Source of the DNA: Collinsella sp. AF25-2LB
GTDB lineage: Bacteria > Actinomycetota > Coriobacteriia > Coriobacteriales > Coriobacteriaceae
Length of the DNA stretch: 64,000 nt
Direction: 5' to 3'
NCBI RefSeq assembly: GCF_003458415.1
Contig: NZ_QRUF01000010.1
Coordinates: 25,695 to 89,694 of the forward strand
Shown: positions 24,847 to 33,463 of the stretch, in pieces
Layout of the letters: every line of letters starts with the position of its first letter
Numbering within the stretch: the stretch's first letter is position 1
Notes under the pieces: model-generated
Seen by the model: the letters and a program-made list of their open reading frames with translations, nothing else
Told to the model about the DNA's origin: nothing
Databases searched by the model: none
Program-made: the position numbers and the translations under genes

Positions 24847-24890
24847 ATACGAATTTACGTATGTCTAGAATAACACGCTGACGTGCGCAA
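24847..24890 (-). promoter_or_regulatory. carD promoter with a dyad near the transcription start
   Basis: On the minus strand TTGCGC (24885-24890) and TAGACA (24862-24867) are 17 bp apart. ATACG-N6-CGTAT (24847-24862) overlaps the expected start site and could be an operator. The rest of the 342-bp gap 24833-25174 holds one small GCCTGCA/TGCAGGC hairpin and no gene. Confidence 0.5.
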
Positions 24891-25174
24891 ACCCTTACTT
24901 TATGCAGGAAAAGCACACAACTCTGATAGGTAAGAGTATTCGATAACAGACGCAGCTCATTCACACCTTTATGCATTTTCAACGCCTGCATAATCTGCAG
25001 GCAGACTGGCATCTTTGAGTGACTCCATACAAGCTGTAGTCATTTTTGTGCATATGCAATATCTATTAGCTTTACCCTGCGACAGTGCCCGTCGCTTGTG
25101 ATAGAGTGCTACAAACTCTGGCTTTTGCCCTACGAGTGACCAAGAGCTCGGGGGCTTTAACACAAGGAGGATCT

Positions 25175-27028
25175 ATGCCCGAGAAGATTGAAGAGCTGGT
25201 ACGCGCTGCGCTTGCTGCGGCCCAGGAGGCCGGCGACCTTTCCGCATTTGAACTTGACGATTGCGCTATCGAGCGACCGGCTGACACTTCTCATGGCGAG
25301 TGGACCTCTACCATGGCCCTGAAGTCCGCCAAGCTGGCCCACTGCGCCCCGCGCAAGATCGCCGAGGCCATCGTTGCCCATATGCCCGAGGACCCCGCGA
25401 TCGAGAAGGTCGAGATCGCAGGCCCCGGCTTCATCAACTTCTACCTCTCCGTTGCCGTCAAGAATGCCATCTTTGGCGAGGCTCGCGAGAAGGGTATGGA
25501 CTTCGCTAAGTCCAACGTCGGTGGTGGCCTGAAGACCCAGGTCGAGTTCGTTTCCGCTAACCCCGTCGGCCCCATGCACATCGGCCACGGCCGCTGGGCC
25601 GCGCTGGGCGACTCACTCTGCCGTGTTATGGACCACGCCGGTTACGACATCCAGCGTGAGTTCTACATCAACGACCACGGCTCTCAGATGAACACCTTCG
25701 GCAACTCCATCAGCACGCGCTATATGCAGCTTGCCGACATCATCGCCAAGCAGGGCGTGGATATCGACGAGGCTCACAAGCTGCTGATTGCCGACCGCGA
25801 CGCCTTCGTTGCCGACGAGAATGACGAGCATCCCGAGACTCATCCGTACCAGGATAACTTTGCCGAGACCCTTGGCAAGGACTCCTATGGCGGCGACTAC
25901 ATCATCGACGAGGCCGCCGAGTTCTGGCGCACTGACGGCGATAAGTGGGTCAACGCCGATCCTCAGGAGCGTATGGAGAGCTTCCGCGAGCGCGGCTATG
26001 TAAAGATGGTCGACAACATGCGCGACCTTTGCCATGCCGTTAACTGCGACTTCGATCGTTGGTTCTCCGAGCGCTCACTGTATGTGAAGGACACTGAGGG
26101 CGAGACCGCCGGCACCTCCGCCGTCGACCGCGCTTTTGAGAAGCTCGACAAGATGGGCTACCTCTACACCAAGGACGGCGCCCTGTGGTTCCGCTCCACC
26201 GACCTGGGCGATGACAAGGACCGCGTCCTGATCAAGTCCGACGGCGAGTACACCTACTTCGCCTCCGACGTTGCCTATCACTGGGATAAGTTCCAGCGCG
26301 TCGACCACGTCATCGACATCTGGGGTGCCGACCACCACGGCTACATCGAGCGCGTCCGCTGCGTCTGCGACGCTCTTGGCTATCCCGGCAAGTTTGAGGT
26401 TCTGCTGGGCCAGCTCGTCAACCTGCTGCGCAACGGCAAGCCCGTCCGTATGTCCAAGCGCAAGGGCACCATGGTGACCCTGCAGGAGCTCGTCGACGAG
26501 GTCGGTTCCGACGCCGCCCGCTACACGCTCATCTCCAAGAGCTCCAACCAGATGGTCGACTTCGATATTGAGGCCGTTAAGAAGCGCGACAACTCCAACC
26601 CGGTCTATTACGTGCAGTATGCTCACGCCCGCGTGTGCTCCATCCTGCGCCGTGCCGCCGACGTTACGCCCGAGCAGGCTGACGAGATGGGCATGAAGGC
26701 CGTCGCCGCCAAGGCCATCGGTGAGAACGTTGATTACTCGCTGCTGACCGACCCGACCGAGCTCGCCCTTTCGCGTAAGCTCAACGAGCTCACCGACCTC
26801 ATCGCCAGCTGCGCTCGCGACCGCGCCCCGTTCCGTCTGACGCACTTTGCTGAGGAACTCGCCGGCGACTTCCACAGCTTCTACGCTGCCTGCCAGGTTC
26901 TGCCGAGCGAGGGCCGTCCCGTCGACCCCGAGCTTTCGCGTGCCCGTCTGGCCGCTTGCGACGCCGTCCGCGTGACGCTCGCCCTGGTGCTCACCCTTGT
27001 TGGTGTCTCCGCTCCCGAGCAGATGTAA
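25175..27028 (+). CDS. argS: Arginyl-tRNA synthetase
   Basis: Charges tRNA-Arg. A 617-residue class I synthetase with an N-terminal Add-1 domain (about 1-95). The HIGH motif is in NPVGPMHIGHGRWAALGD and the KMSKS-like motif in VRMSKRKGTM. The C-terminal anticodon-binding DALR domain begins near residue 500. The ATG at 25175 follows a near-perfect AAGGAGG site. The frame is open 90 bp further upstream, but without another good start. An intrinsic terminator follows. Confidence 0.95.
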   Translation: MPEKIEELVRAALAAAQEAGDLSAFELDDCAIERPADTSHGEWTSTMALKSAKLAHCAPRKIAEAIVAHMPEDPAIEKVEIAGPGFINFYLSVAVKNAIFGEAREKGMDFAKSNVGGGLKTQVEFVSANPVGPMHIGHGRWAALGDSLCRVMDHAGYDIQREFYINDHGSQMNTFGNSISTRYMQLADIIAKQGVDIDEAHKLLIADRDAFVADENDEHPETHPYQDNFAETLGKDSYGGDYIIDEAAEFWRTDGDKWVNADPQERMESFRERGYVKMVDNMRDLCHAVNCDFDRWFSERSLYVKDTEGETAGTSAVDRAFEKLDKMGYLYTKDGALWFRSTDLGDDKDRVLIKSDGEYTYFASDVAYHWDKFQRVDHVIDIWGADHHGYIERVRCVCDALGYPGKFEVLLGQLVNLLRNGKPVRMSKRKGTMVTLQELVDEVGSDAARYTLISKSSNQMVDFDIEAVKKRDNSNPVYYVQYAHARVCSILRRAADVTPEQADEMGMKAVAAKAIGENVDYSLLTDPTELALSRKLNELTDLIASCARDRAPFRLTHFAEELAGDFHSFYAACQVLPSEGRPVDPELSRARLAACDAVRVTLALVLTLVGVSAPEQM

Positions 27029-27074
27029 GCTACGGGTCATTTGACCGCGCAAGTTTGGTTTAACTGAGCCTTGA

Positions 27075-27109
27075 AAGCCCGATCTCCCATATGGAGGTCG
27101 GGCTTTTTG
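27075..27109 (+). terminator. Intrinsic terminator of argS
   Basis: AGCCCGATCTCC (27076-27087) pairs with GGAGGTCGGGCT (27093-27104, one G-U) with a 5-nt loop, then TTTTT. Confidence 0.88.
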
Positions 27110-27154
27110 CACAAACGCCGTCGTATTGACGAATTTGGGACTGCTGGAAATACG

Positions 27155-27304
27155 AAACTATGCCGGTTTACTACGATGAATTGAGAAATTCCAACCACGC
27201 CGGCTTTTCGCAAAAAAGTGCAAGGCATCTACCTGCGGTTTTAGTTCAACAAATTTCGGAGTGGTCGCGGTTGAGCGATTCGTCGTAGTAAACCGTCATA
27301 GTTT
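27155..27304. repeat. Nested palindromic element, copy B (about 28-bp imperfect inverted arms)
   Basis: Arms at 27155-27183 and 27276-27304 are inverted copies with about three mismatches and include the stretch GGTTTACTACGA. Between them are the blocks CCAACCACGCC, ACCTGCGGTTTTA and CAAAT, in the same order as on the minus strand of the 6064-6186 element. The arms of the two elements are unrelated to each other. No open reading frame spans it. Confidence 0.7.
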
Positions 27305-27354
27305 TGGCGGAGGCATTCAGGTTTGTGGGCGGTAAACCAAAGATTGTCCCTTTT

Positions 27355-27386
27355 GACTAGTCGTTTAAGAACGTCCTCAATGACTA
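27355..27386. repeat. Copy of the 8053-8084 short repeat
   Basis: TGACTAGTCGTTTAAGAACG is followed by a GTCC block and CAATGACT, matching 8053-8084 at 30 of 32 positions. The AGTCGTT and AATGACT ends can pair. The remaining rho upstream region (27387-27560) shows a small TGCGTATATGACGCA dyad and no gene. Confidence 0.65.
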
Positions 27387-27560
27387 AGTTGCAGGTGGTT
27401 GCGGTTGTGTTACACTAACGCTGCGTATATGACGCAAATATCTCGATACAGATCAATGATGTCCGTCGGTATTTGACGGAGCTAGACTGTTTAGCCGCCC
27501 TGAAGGTTTATGCAGGGAGCATGTGATCACAGGGCTTGAAAAGAAAGTTGAGCAAACACT

Positions 27561-30143
27561 GTGTCTGATCAACAGCAAGAAAACGAAATATCGACGACGC
27601 AAGCCGCTCCCGCTGCACCGGTTGCGTCGGACCAGGTCGCGGCGCCCGCGCAAGCCTCGGCTCCTGAGACGCCTAAGGCTGCTTCGACGCCTACGCCTGT
27701 AGCGGCTGAGAAGGCCGTGTCTGCAACTGGTGAGGAGGCTGCTCCGGCAAAGCCCAAGCGTACGCGCCGCGCGGCCAAGCCTGCCGATGACGGCGAGGAG
27801 GTCACCAAGCCCAAGCGCCGTACCACGCGCACGACGCGCGCCAAGCGTACCGTTGCAGCTGACTCCTCGGCGCCGATTTCCGATGAGGTCGCGCAGGCAC
27901 GTGCGTTGGCGCAGATTAGCGAGGCTCAGGTGGTGCGCGCCCGCCGTCGTGCTGCCGAGCGTGAGGCCGCGGCTCTGACCGAGCTTGCAGCTCCGTTTGT
28001 GCCCGAGACGCCTGCCGCCACCGAGACCCCTGTCGCCGACCAGCCAACCGAGAAGCCGGTACCGCGCACACGCCGTCGCACGGCTGCTAAGGCCGAGCAG
28101 GTTGCCGATCAGGTAACCCCCGAGCTCGCTGAGGCTTCGGTCCGTTCCGCGGCAGGGGAGGGCACATCGCCTGTTGAGCCCGCTGCGCCTGTCGAGGCCA
28201 GCGAAGTTCCCGTTGTCGATCCGGCTTTGCGCCCGCACCGTCGCGGTCGCAAGCCCAAGGCTTTCGTCGAGGCCGAGAAGGCCGCAGCCGCAGCCGCCGC
28301 CGCTCGGGATGCTGCGGCGACCGCCGAGCCTGCAACCGCTGCCGACGCGCCCGTCCAGGATGCTACGACTTCCGAGGCCGTTTCTGCCGATGTCGAGCCC
28401 GCCGACGTCCGTCCTGGTCGCAGCCATCGTACTGCTGCTAAGCGCACGTCCAAGGCCAAGGCTGCCAAGAAGGGTGCGTCCGAGGTTTCCGCCGAGACGA
28501 CCGCCGATGCATCGACTGATGCCGCCGAGCCCCAAGACGTCGAACAGTCTGCGTCCGAGAAGCCCAAGCGCGGTCGCAAGAAGTCCGCTAAGGCCAAGGC
28601 CGTCGAGCAGCATGCCGAGGCCGAGCCGCAGGGCGATTCCAATGCCGAGGCCAGCGATGATGCTTCGGCTAACGAAGACGCCTCCGCAACCGATGGCACC
28701 GCCCCCGTCGAGACCGAAGAGAGCGCTCGCCCCAACCGCCGTCAGCACAAGCGCAACGACGAGCGTAATGACCGCAACGAGCGCAAGGACGAGCGTAACA
28801 ACGATCGCCGCAACCGTCAGCGCGACCGCAAGCAGCGCAATAAGGAGCGCAATGCCGCTCCCACCGAGCCCACGCTTTCGCGCGAGGAGCTCGCGGCCAT
28901 GAAGGTCGCCGAGCTGCGCGAGAAGGCCAAGGAGTTCGAGATTGAGACGACCGGCAAGAAGAAAGCCGAGCTCGTCGAGGAGATCTACGTCACCGCCGCG
29001 AAGGCCGAGGGCTTCCGCGACATCAAGGGCATCCTGCAGATTCGTCCGGACAGCTCCGGTATCATCCATGCCCATGGCTACATGAAGTCCAACGACGACG
29101 CCTTCGTGCCCGCCTACCTCATCCGCTCCGCGCGTCTGCGCACGGGCGACGTCATCGAGGGCTCGCTTCGTCCTTCGCGCGGCGGCGACAAGCGCGCCGG
29201 CCTCGCCAAAATCACGACCGTCAACGGTCTAGACCCCGAGCAGATTCGCAACCGCCCCAAGTTCGGTGACCTCACCCCGGTCTATCCCAACGAGCCGCTG
29301 CGCATGGAGCATGGCAAGGATTCCATTACCGGTCGCGCCATCGACATCGTGTCGCCGATCGGCAAGGGTCAGCGTGGCTTGATCGTGTCCCCGCCCAAGG
29401 CCGGCAAGACCACAATCCTCAAGAAGATCTGCCAGTCTATCTCGATTAACAACCCCGAGGTGCACCTCATCTGCCTGCTCGTCGACGAGCGCCCCGAAGA
29501 GGTTACCGATATGCAGCGTTCCATCAAGGGCGAGGTTGTGGCGTCGACCTTCGATATGCCCGCCGACAACCACACTCGTGTGGCAGAGCTCGTCATCGAG
29601 CGCGCCAAGCGCATCGTGGAGCTGGGCGGCGATGTCGTGGTGGTGCTCGACTCCATCACGCGTCTTGCCCGCGCCTACAACTTGGCGGCGCCCGCCTCAG
29701 GCCGCATCCTTTCGGGCGGCGTCGATTCGGCGGCACTGTATCCGCCCAAGCGCTTCCTGGGCGCAGCCCGCAATATCGAGAACGGTGGCTCGCTCACCAT
29801 CCTGGCCTCTGCCCTCATCGACACCGGCTCCAAGATGGACGAGGTCATCTTTGAGGAGTTCAAGGGCACCGGCAACATGGAGCTCAAGCTCGACCGCGAC
29901 CTGGCCGACCGCCGCATCTTCCCGGCTATCGACCCCGTTGCCTCCGGTACGCGTAACGAGGACCTGTTGGTTGACGAGCAGATGCGTCCGTTTGTCTTTG
30001 GCCTGCGTCGCATTCTTGCCGGCATGAACAACACCGAGCGCGCAGCTGCGTCGTTTATCAAGGGTCTTAAGGGCACCAACACCAACCAGGAGTTCCTGGT
30101 GCGTTCGGCCAAAAAGCACAGCGACTACGAGCAGACGTTCTAG
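27561..30143 (+). CDS. rho: Transcription termination factor Rho with long basic N-terminal extension
   Basis: RNA-dependent ATPase and helicase that ends transcription. The conserved core occupies about residues 436-860. It comprises Rho_N (LSREELAAMKVAELREKAKE), the RNA-binding cold-shock-like domain (GILQIRPDSSGIIHAHGYM, near 490), the P-loop PPKAGKTT near 611-618, and VDERPEEVTDMQRS. Before it lie about 435 residues of Ala/Pro/Lys/Arg-rich low complexity, ending in an Asp/Arg/Asn-rich tract. Such an extension is known in actinobacterial Rho and adds RNA binding. The start is GTG at 27561, with only a weak ribosome-binding site. Confidence 0.95.
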   Translation: MSDQQQENEISTTQAAPAAPVASDQVAAPAQASAPETPKAASTPTPVAAEKAVSATGEEAAPAKPKRTRRAAKPADDGEEVTKPKRRTTRTTRAKRTVAADSSAPISDEVAQARALAQISEAQVVRARRRAAEREAAALTELAAPFVPETPAATETPVADQPTEKPVPRTRRRTAAKAEQVADQVTPELAEASVRSAAGEGTSPVEPAAPVEASEVPVVDPALRPHRRGRKPKAFVEAEKAAAAAAAARDAAATAEPATAADAPVQDATTSEAVSADVEPADVRPGRSHRTAAKRTSKAKAAKKGASEVSAETTADASTDAAEPQDVEQSASEKPKRGRKKSAKAKAVEQHAEAEPQGDSNAEASDDASANEDASATDGTAPVETEESARPNRRQHKRNDERNDRNERKDERNNDRRNRQRDRKQRNKERNAAPTEPTLSREELAAMKVAELREKAKEFEIETTGKKKAELVEEIYVTAAKAEGFRDIKGILQIRPDSSGIIHAHGYMKSNDDAFVPAYLIRSARLRTGDVIEGSLRPSRGGDKRAGLAKITTVNGLDPEQIRNRPKFGDLTPVYPNEPLRMEHGKDSITGRAIDIVSPIGKGQRGLIVSPPKAGKTTILKKICQSISINNPEVHLICLLVDERPEEVTDMQRSIKGEVVASTFDMPADNHTRVAELVIERAKRIVELGGDVVVVLDSITRLARAYNLAAPASGRILSGGVDSAALYPPKRFLGAARNIENGGSLTILASALIDTGSKMDEVIFEEFKGTGNMELKLDRDLADRRIFPAIDPVASGTRNEDLLVDEQMRPFVFGLRRILAGMNNTERAAASFIKGLKGTNTNQEFLVRSAKKHSDYEQTF

Positions 30144-30180
30144 GTTGTCATCCACACGCAGCGATAGTCATCAATGCAAT

Positions 30181-30213
30181 AAAGGGTCGGGGCTTTGAGC
30201 CTCGGCCCTTTTC
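30181..30213 (+). terminator. Intrinsic terminator of rho
   Basis: AGGGTCGGGGCT (30183-30194) pairs with AGCCTCGGCCCT (30198-30209) with two G-U pairs, followed by a T tract. Confidence 0.75.
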
Positions 30214-30291
30214 TATATCGCCGCTCCGCGCTTATTTTTGACCATAAGACTGGCAAGCAGCAGGTTTCCCGTTTCAATCCGACATCGTCGC

Positions 30292-30320
30292 TTGCAATCG
30301 ACAGGGCGGTTTCGCATAAT
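30292..30320 (+). promoter_or_regulatory. Promoter of the 30457-32314 gene pair
   Basis: TTGCAA (30292-30297) and CATAAT (30315-30320) are separated by 17 bp. The leader of about 130 nt contains a GGGGC/GCCCC hairpin near 30378-30392. The gap 30144-30456 otherwise holds only the rho terminator. Confidence 0.6.
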
Positions 30321-30456
30321 AGCTTTTAAGCTTCGCGACGGATAACGCAGATGAAACGAACCATATACCGTTGCTTTGGGGCATAGCCCCGCTTCATCTT
30401 CTCTCGCGCAGCCAACTGAATGATGCGATTTGGGTGCTGGAAGATGGGGAGAGCTC

Positions 30457-31857
30457 ATGGCTTCTTCTGATGCAACACAACGAGCAGTCCTTGCCGGACT
30501 TTCGTGCGGGATCGGCCTTGCCGCTCCCGTGGTTATGTATGCCGCGACGCTGCCGTTTTCGTCTGTGAACGAGACGGTCGTGGCGGGTGCGGTTCCCTTC
30601 GCCGTGGGCGCGGTGGCGGGCGTGGGCATCTATGCCGCCTCGCTGGGTATCTCCGAGTATCGTGCGCAGCGTGAAGAGCGTCTGTTCCAGCCCGATGCCA
30701 TGGGCGGTGCCGCCAATCTCAATCAGCATCAAAGCGAGTTCAAGACCGCCTCGATTTCAGCTCAGCAGCAGGATGCGACTCCTTACGCTGCGGCTTCTGA
30801 TTCTCAGGCTCAGGCGGAGCAGTCTACCTCGGCATTCCTTTCCGGCCTGACTGGTGCGTTCCAGCGCCGTCATGCCGATGATGGTGTCCCTACCATCGCT
30901 CGAGCCGCAGATGCTATGGACGAGGACGAGGCTTGGTCCATGATCGACAGTATGCTTGACGACGATTCGCCGGTGAGCTGCGACCCTGCACACTCGCGCG
31001 ACGTCTATCAAGTCGCCATCGACGAGCTCACCAACGGCGGGCAGACCGGCTCCTTCAATCGCGACGACATCGCCGCCGCGGCACGCGCCGTGTCTGGCTC
31101 CCAGGCCGCCCCTGCGGGCAGCACGGCGGCTTTCGTGGCGCTCGTCGCCAACGCGGCAGCCAATAACGCCTACAGCGCTACCTCGGCGGACGCGAACGCT
31201 TCTGCCGACAATTCGTACGTTGATGAAGCCATGACTGCGGACGAGGAGGCCGTTGCCGCCCGCCGTGCCGCCGAAAGCTCGCTTTGGGGCGCTCCTGCCC
31301 AGCAGCAGGCGGCTGAGGCTGCGCCGTACAATGCAAACCTCGCCAGCATGCCTATCATCTCCGGTGCCGTGGACATCGATCTCGATGACCTCGATGAGCC
31401 TGCAGCCGTCACCGCATCGATTGATGCCCAAGATCGCATCGACACCGGCGACCTTCCGGACGCCTCGCTCGAGGTTGATGTTCCCATGGCCGATTACTCG
31501 GGCCACGAGGACATGTGGGCCGCCGCCACCGCGATTCTGGATGAGATTGACGAGCCCGCTCCTGTTGCAGCCCCCGCTCCCGTCGCTGCCCCTCAGCCTG
31601 CTGCCCCCGCCTATGTCGGCCGTCACAGTGCTGTGTTCCCCGAGGATACTGCCCGTATCTCGCGCGAGAGCATCGAGCGGGCCGAGGCTATTGCCGCCGG
31701 CATTATGGAAAACCGTCGTCACGAGCGCGTCAATCAGATCCTCGAGGAAGAGATCGAGCGCCTGCAGTCCTCAACCGCCAAGCGTACGGGCCGTGCCTAT
31801 CTGAGCGTTATCGAGGGCGGTACCGCCAGCTTCGCGCCGCTCCGCGCGGAGGCATAA
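30457..31857 (+). CDS. Hypothetical protein with two N-terminal membrane helices and a long acidic tail
   Basis: I do not recognise a family. The 466-residue protein has two hydrophobic segments (about residues 10-29 and 39-61), so the rest most likely faces one side of the membrane. The remainder is rich in Ala, Asp, Glu and Ser, with Ala/Pro-rich linkers near 375-395. A more ordered, helix-forming C-terminal stretch lies at about 400-450 (ISRESIERAEAIAAGIMENR). The ATG at 30457 is preceded by GGGGAG. An in-frame TTG at 30430 is less likely. The VanZ-like gene starts 7 bp after the stop, so the two are probably cotranscribed. Confidence 0.7.
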   Translation: MASSDATQRAVLAGLSCGIGLAAPVVMYAATLPFSSVNETVVAGAVPFAVGAVAGVGIYAASLGISEYRAQREERLFQPDAMGGAANLNQHQSEFKTASISAQQQDATPYAAASDSQAQAEQSTSAFLSGLTGAFQRRHADDGVPTIARAADAMDEDEAWSMIDSMLDDDSPVSCDPAHSRDVYQVAIDELTNGGQTGSFNRDDIAAAARAVSGSQAAPAGSTAAFVALVANAAANNAYSATSADANASADNSYVDEAMTADEEAVAARRAAESSLWGAPAQQQAAEAAPYNANLASMPIISGAVDIDLDDLDEPAAVTASIDAQDRIDTGDLPDASLEVDVPMADYSGHEDMWAAATAILDEIDEPAPVAAPAPVAAPQPAAPAYVGRHSAVFPEDTARISRESIERAEAIAAGIMENRRHERVNQILEEEIERLQSSTAKRTGRAYLSVIEGGTASFAPLRAEA

Positions 31858-31864
31858 CTTCTGC

Positions 31865-32314
31865 ATGGTTAAGATCAATCGAAAATGGGCGGTTGTAACC
31901 TGCCTGATGGCGCTCTTGATCTGGGGCAATTCGCTGGTTCCCGGCTCGGGGTCGGGCTCGCTGAGCCTAACGGTCATGGAAGCTATCCGCGGTTTCCTGC
32001 ACAGCGTGGGACTTCCATATGAATGGGTGACCAACTTTGTTGTTCGCAAGTGCGCGCATTTTACCGAGTATATGGTGCTCGGCATCTTGGCAACGCACGC
32101 CTTTGATTTTGAGGGCCGGCGCACCTTTGACGTGCTGCTGCCCACGGCGGTGTTCCTGCTGCTGATTCCCTCGATCGACGAGACGATTCAGCTCTTTGTG
32201 CCGGGACGCGCCGGCATGATCACCGATGTGATGATCGACTGCTGTGGAGCGGCAACGGGCGTTGTGCTCCGATATCTCTTACGGTCGCTGATGTGCGCTA
32301 AAAAGGCCGCCTAG
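31865..32314 (+). CDS. VanZ family membrane protein
   Basis: A 149-residue protein with four hydrophobic segments. It carries the VanZ-type pattern NFVVRKCAHFTEYMVLGILA near residue 55 and SIDETIQLFVPGRAGMITDVMID near 100, where the family has conserved His, Glu, Asp and Arg residues. VanZ itself gives slight teicoplanin resistance by an unknown mechanism, and most homologues have no known function. It follows the hypothetical membrane gene by 7 bp. The stop codon falls inside the left arm of the terminator hairpin. Confidence 0.85.
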   Translation: MVKINRKWAVVTCLMALLIWGNSLVPGSGSGSLSLTVMEAIRGFLHSVGLPYEWVTNFVVRKCAHFTEYMVLGILATHAFDFEGRRTFDVLLPTAVFLLLIPSIDETIQLFVPGRAGMITDVMIDCCGAATGVVLRYLLRSLMCAKKAA

Positions 32315-32347
32315 GACGTATTGTTTGGTCCTAGGCGGCCTTTTTTA
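32305..32347 (+). terminator. Intrinsic terminator overlapping the VanZ-like stop
   Basis: A perfect 13-bp stem, GGCCGCCTAGGAC with its complement (32305-32317, 32328-32340), is followed by T6. Confidence 0.9.
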
Positions 32348-32428
32348 TTTGAGGGCTTATATGAGGCGTGGTGGCGTCGTTCCGTAGGTCGGATTTGCCG
32401 GGCGCGCCACGCCCTGTGGGTGCGTCTG

Positions 32429-33319
32429 CTACTGAAGCGCCTGTGCGCCCAGGGCCAGGCAGCCCATAATGCCCTGCTTGCCCTCGAGGCTGTTGTTGAC
32501 GATGTAGTTATCGATGTCGTTGACCTCGGGCGTGACGATATAGCCGTTGAGCATCTCGGCACACTTTTTGCGTGCGAGCGGCACGATGGGGGTGTGGTCG
32601 GCCACACCGCCGCCGATGATGATCTTTTGCGGCGCGTAGCACAGCGTGTAGGTCATGAGCGCCTGTGCTAGATAGCCTGCGAGCAGATCCATGGCCTCTG
32701 GGTCATCGGCCATGTCTCCGGCGCTCTTGCCATCCCAGCGCTTTTTAACGCCGGGGCCGGCGATGAGGCCCTCGAGGCAGTTGTCATGGAAGGGGCAAGC
32801 GCTATGCTCGCCGATGGTGTCGCGCGGGTCGCGCGTGACCAGGATGTGGCCGGCCTCGGGATGCATCATGCCGTGTACGAGCTTACCGCCCGAGAGCACG
32901 CCGGCGCCCACACCGGTGCCGATGGTCAGGTAGACCACGTCCGTGAGGCCCTGGGCGCAACCAAAGGTGACCTCGCCCAAGCAGGCAACGTTGACGTCGG
33001 TGTCGTAGCCGCAGGGAATATTGAGCTCGTTTTGGATGGTGCCCAGCAGGTCGAAGTAGCGCCATGCCGTTTTGGGCGTCTCCAGGATCTTGCCGTATTG
33101 GGGCGAGGCAGGGTTGACTGCGGTGGGTCCAAAGGCGCCGATGCCCAGCGCGGCGATGCCCTTGTTCGCAAACCATGCATTGACGGCCTCAACGGTCTCC
33201 TGCGGGGTCGTGGTCGCGATCTGCTCACGCTCCAGGACCGTACCGTCTGCATAGCCCGTGGCGCAGACCATCTTGGTGCCGCCGGCCTCGAGCGCTCCGA
33301 TAAGCTGCTGTTCTGCCAT
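32429..33319 (-). CDS. ROK family sugar kinase (fructokinase-like)
   Basis: The 296-residue protein shows the ROK signature: ALEAGGTKMVCA at the N-terminus (phosphate loop), GYDTDVNVACLGE near 103 with the catalytic Asp, and TIGTGVGAGVL near 132. A zinc-site segment GHILVTRDP...CPFHDNCLEGLIAGP follows near 157-190. This Cys/His pattern and length are typical of ROK fructokinases. Its product would be fructose 6-phosphate in the cytoplasm. Glucose or mannose kinases of the same family cannot be excluded. No transporter is adjacent. Confidence 0.85.
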   Translation of the reverse strand: MAEQQLIGALEAGGTKMVCATGYADGTVLEREQIATTTPQETVEAVNAWFANKGIAALGIGAFGPTAVNPASPQYGKILETPKTAWRYFDLLGTIQNELNIPCGYDTDVNVACLGEVTFGCAQGLTDVVYLTIGTGVGAGVLSGGKLVHGMMHPEAGHILVTRDPRDTIGEHSACPFHDNCLEGLIAGPGVKKRWDGKSAGDMADDPEAMDLLAGYLAQALMTYTLCYAPQKIIIGGGVADHTPIVPLARKKCAEMLNGYIVTPEVNDIDNYIVNNSLEGKQGIMGCLALGAQALQ

Positions 33320-33392
33320 AGTATTCCTCTCTCTGGGACGAGTTGCTCCGTGACTAAAGTATAGGGCTCTAAACCATTTAAGAAAGCGCTAT

Positions 33393-33437
33393 AAAAAGAA
33401 GAAGCCTCGCAACGTGGCGGGCGGTGCGGGGCTTCTT
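33393..33437 (-). terminator. Intrinsic terminator of the aminotransferase gene
   Basis: AAGAAGCCTCGCA (33399-33411) pairs with TGCGGGGCTTCTT (33425-33437, one G-U). The minus-strand product ends in a T-rich tract. It may also work on the plus strand. Confidence 0.8.
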
Positions 33438-33463
33438 TGGTTGCTTTAGTTGCCGGGCCGTCC

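Noticed and set aside
24833..25174. Possible T-box or riboswitch before argS
   Set aside because: No T-box conserved element or specifier layout is visible, only one small hairpin and the carD promoter on the other strand.
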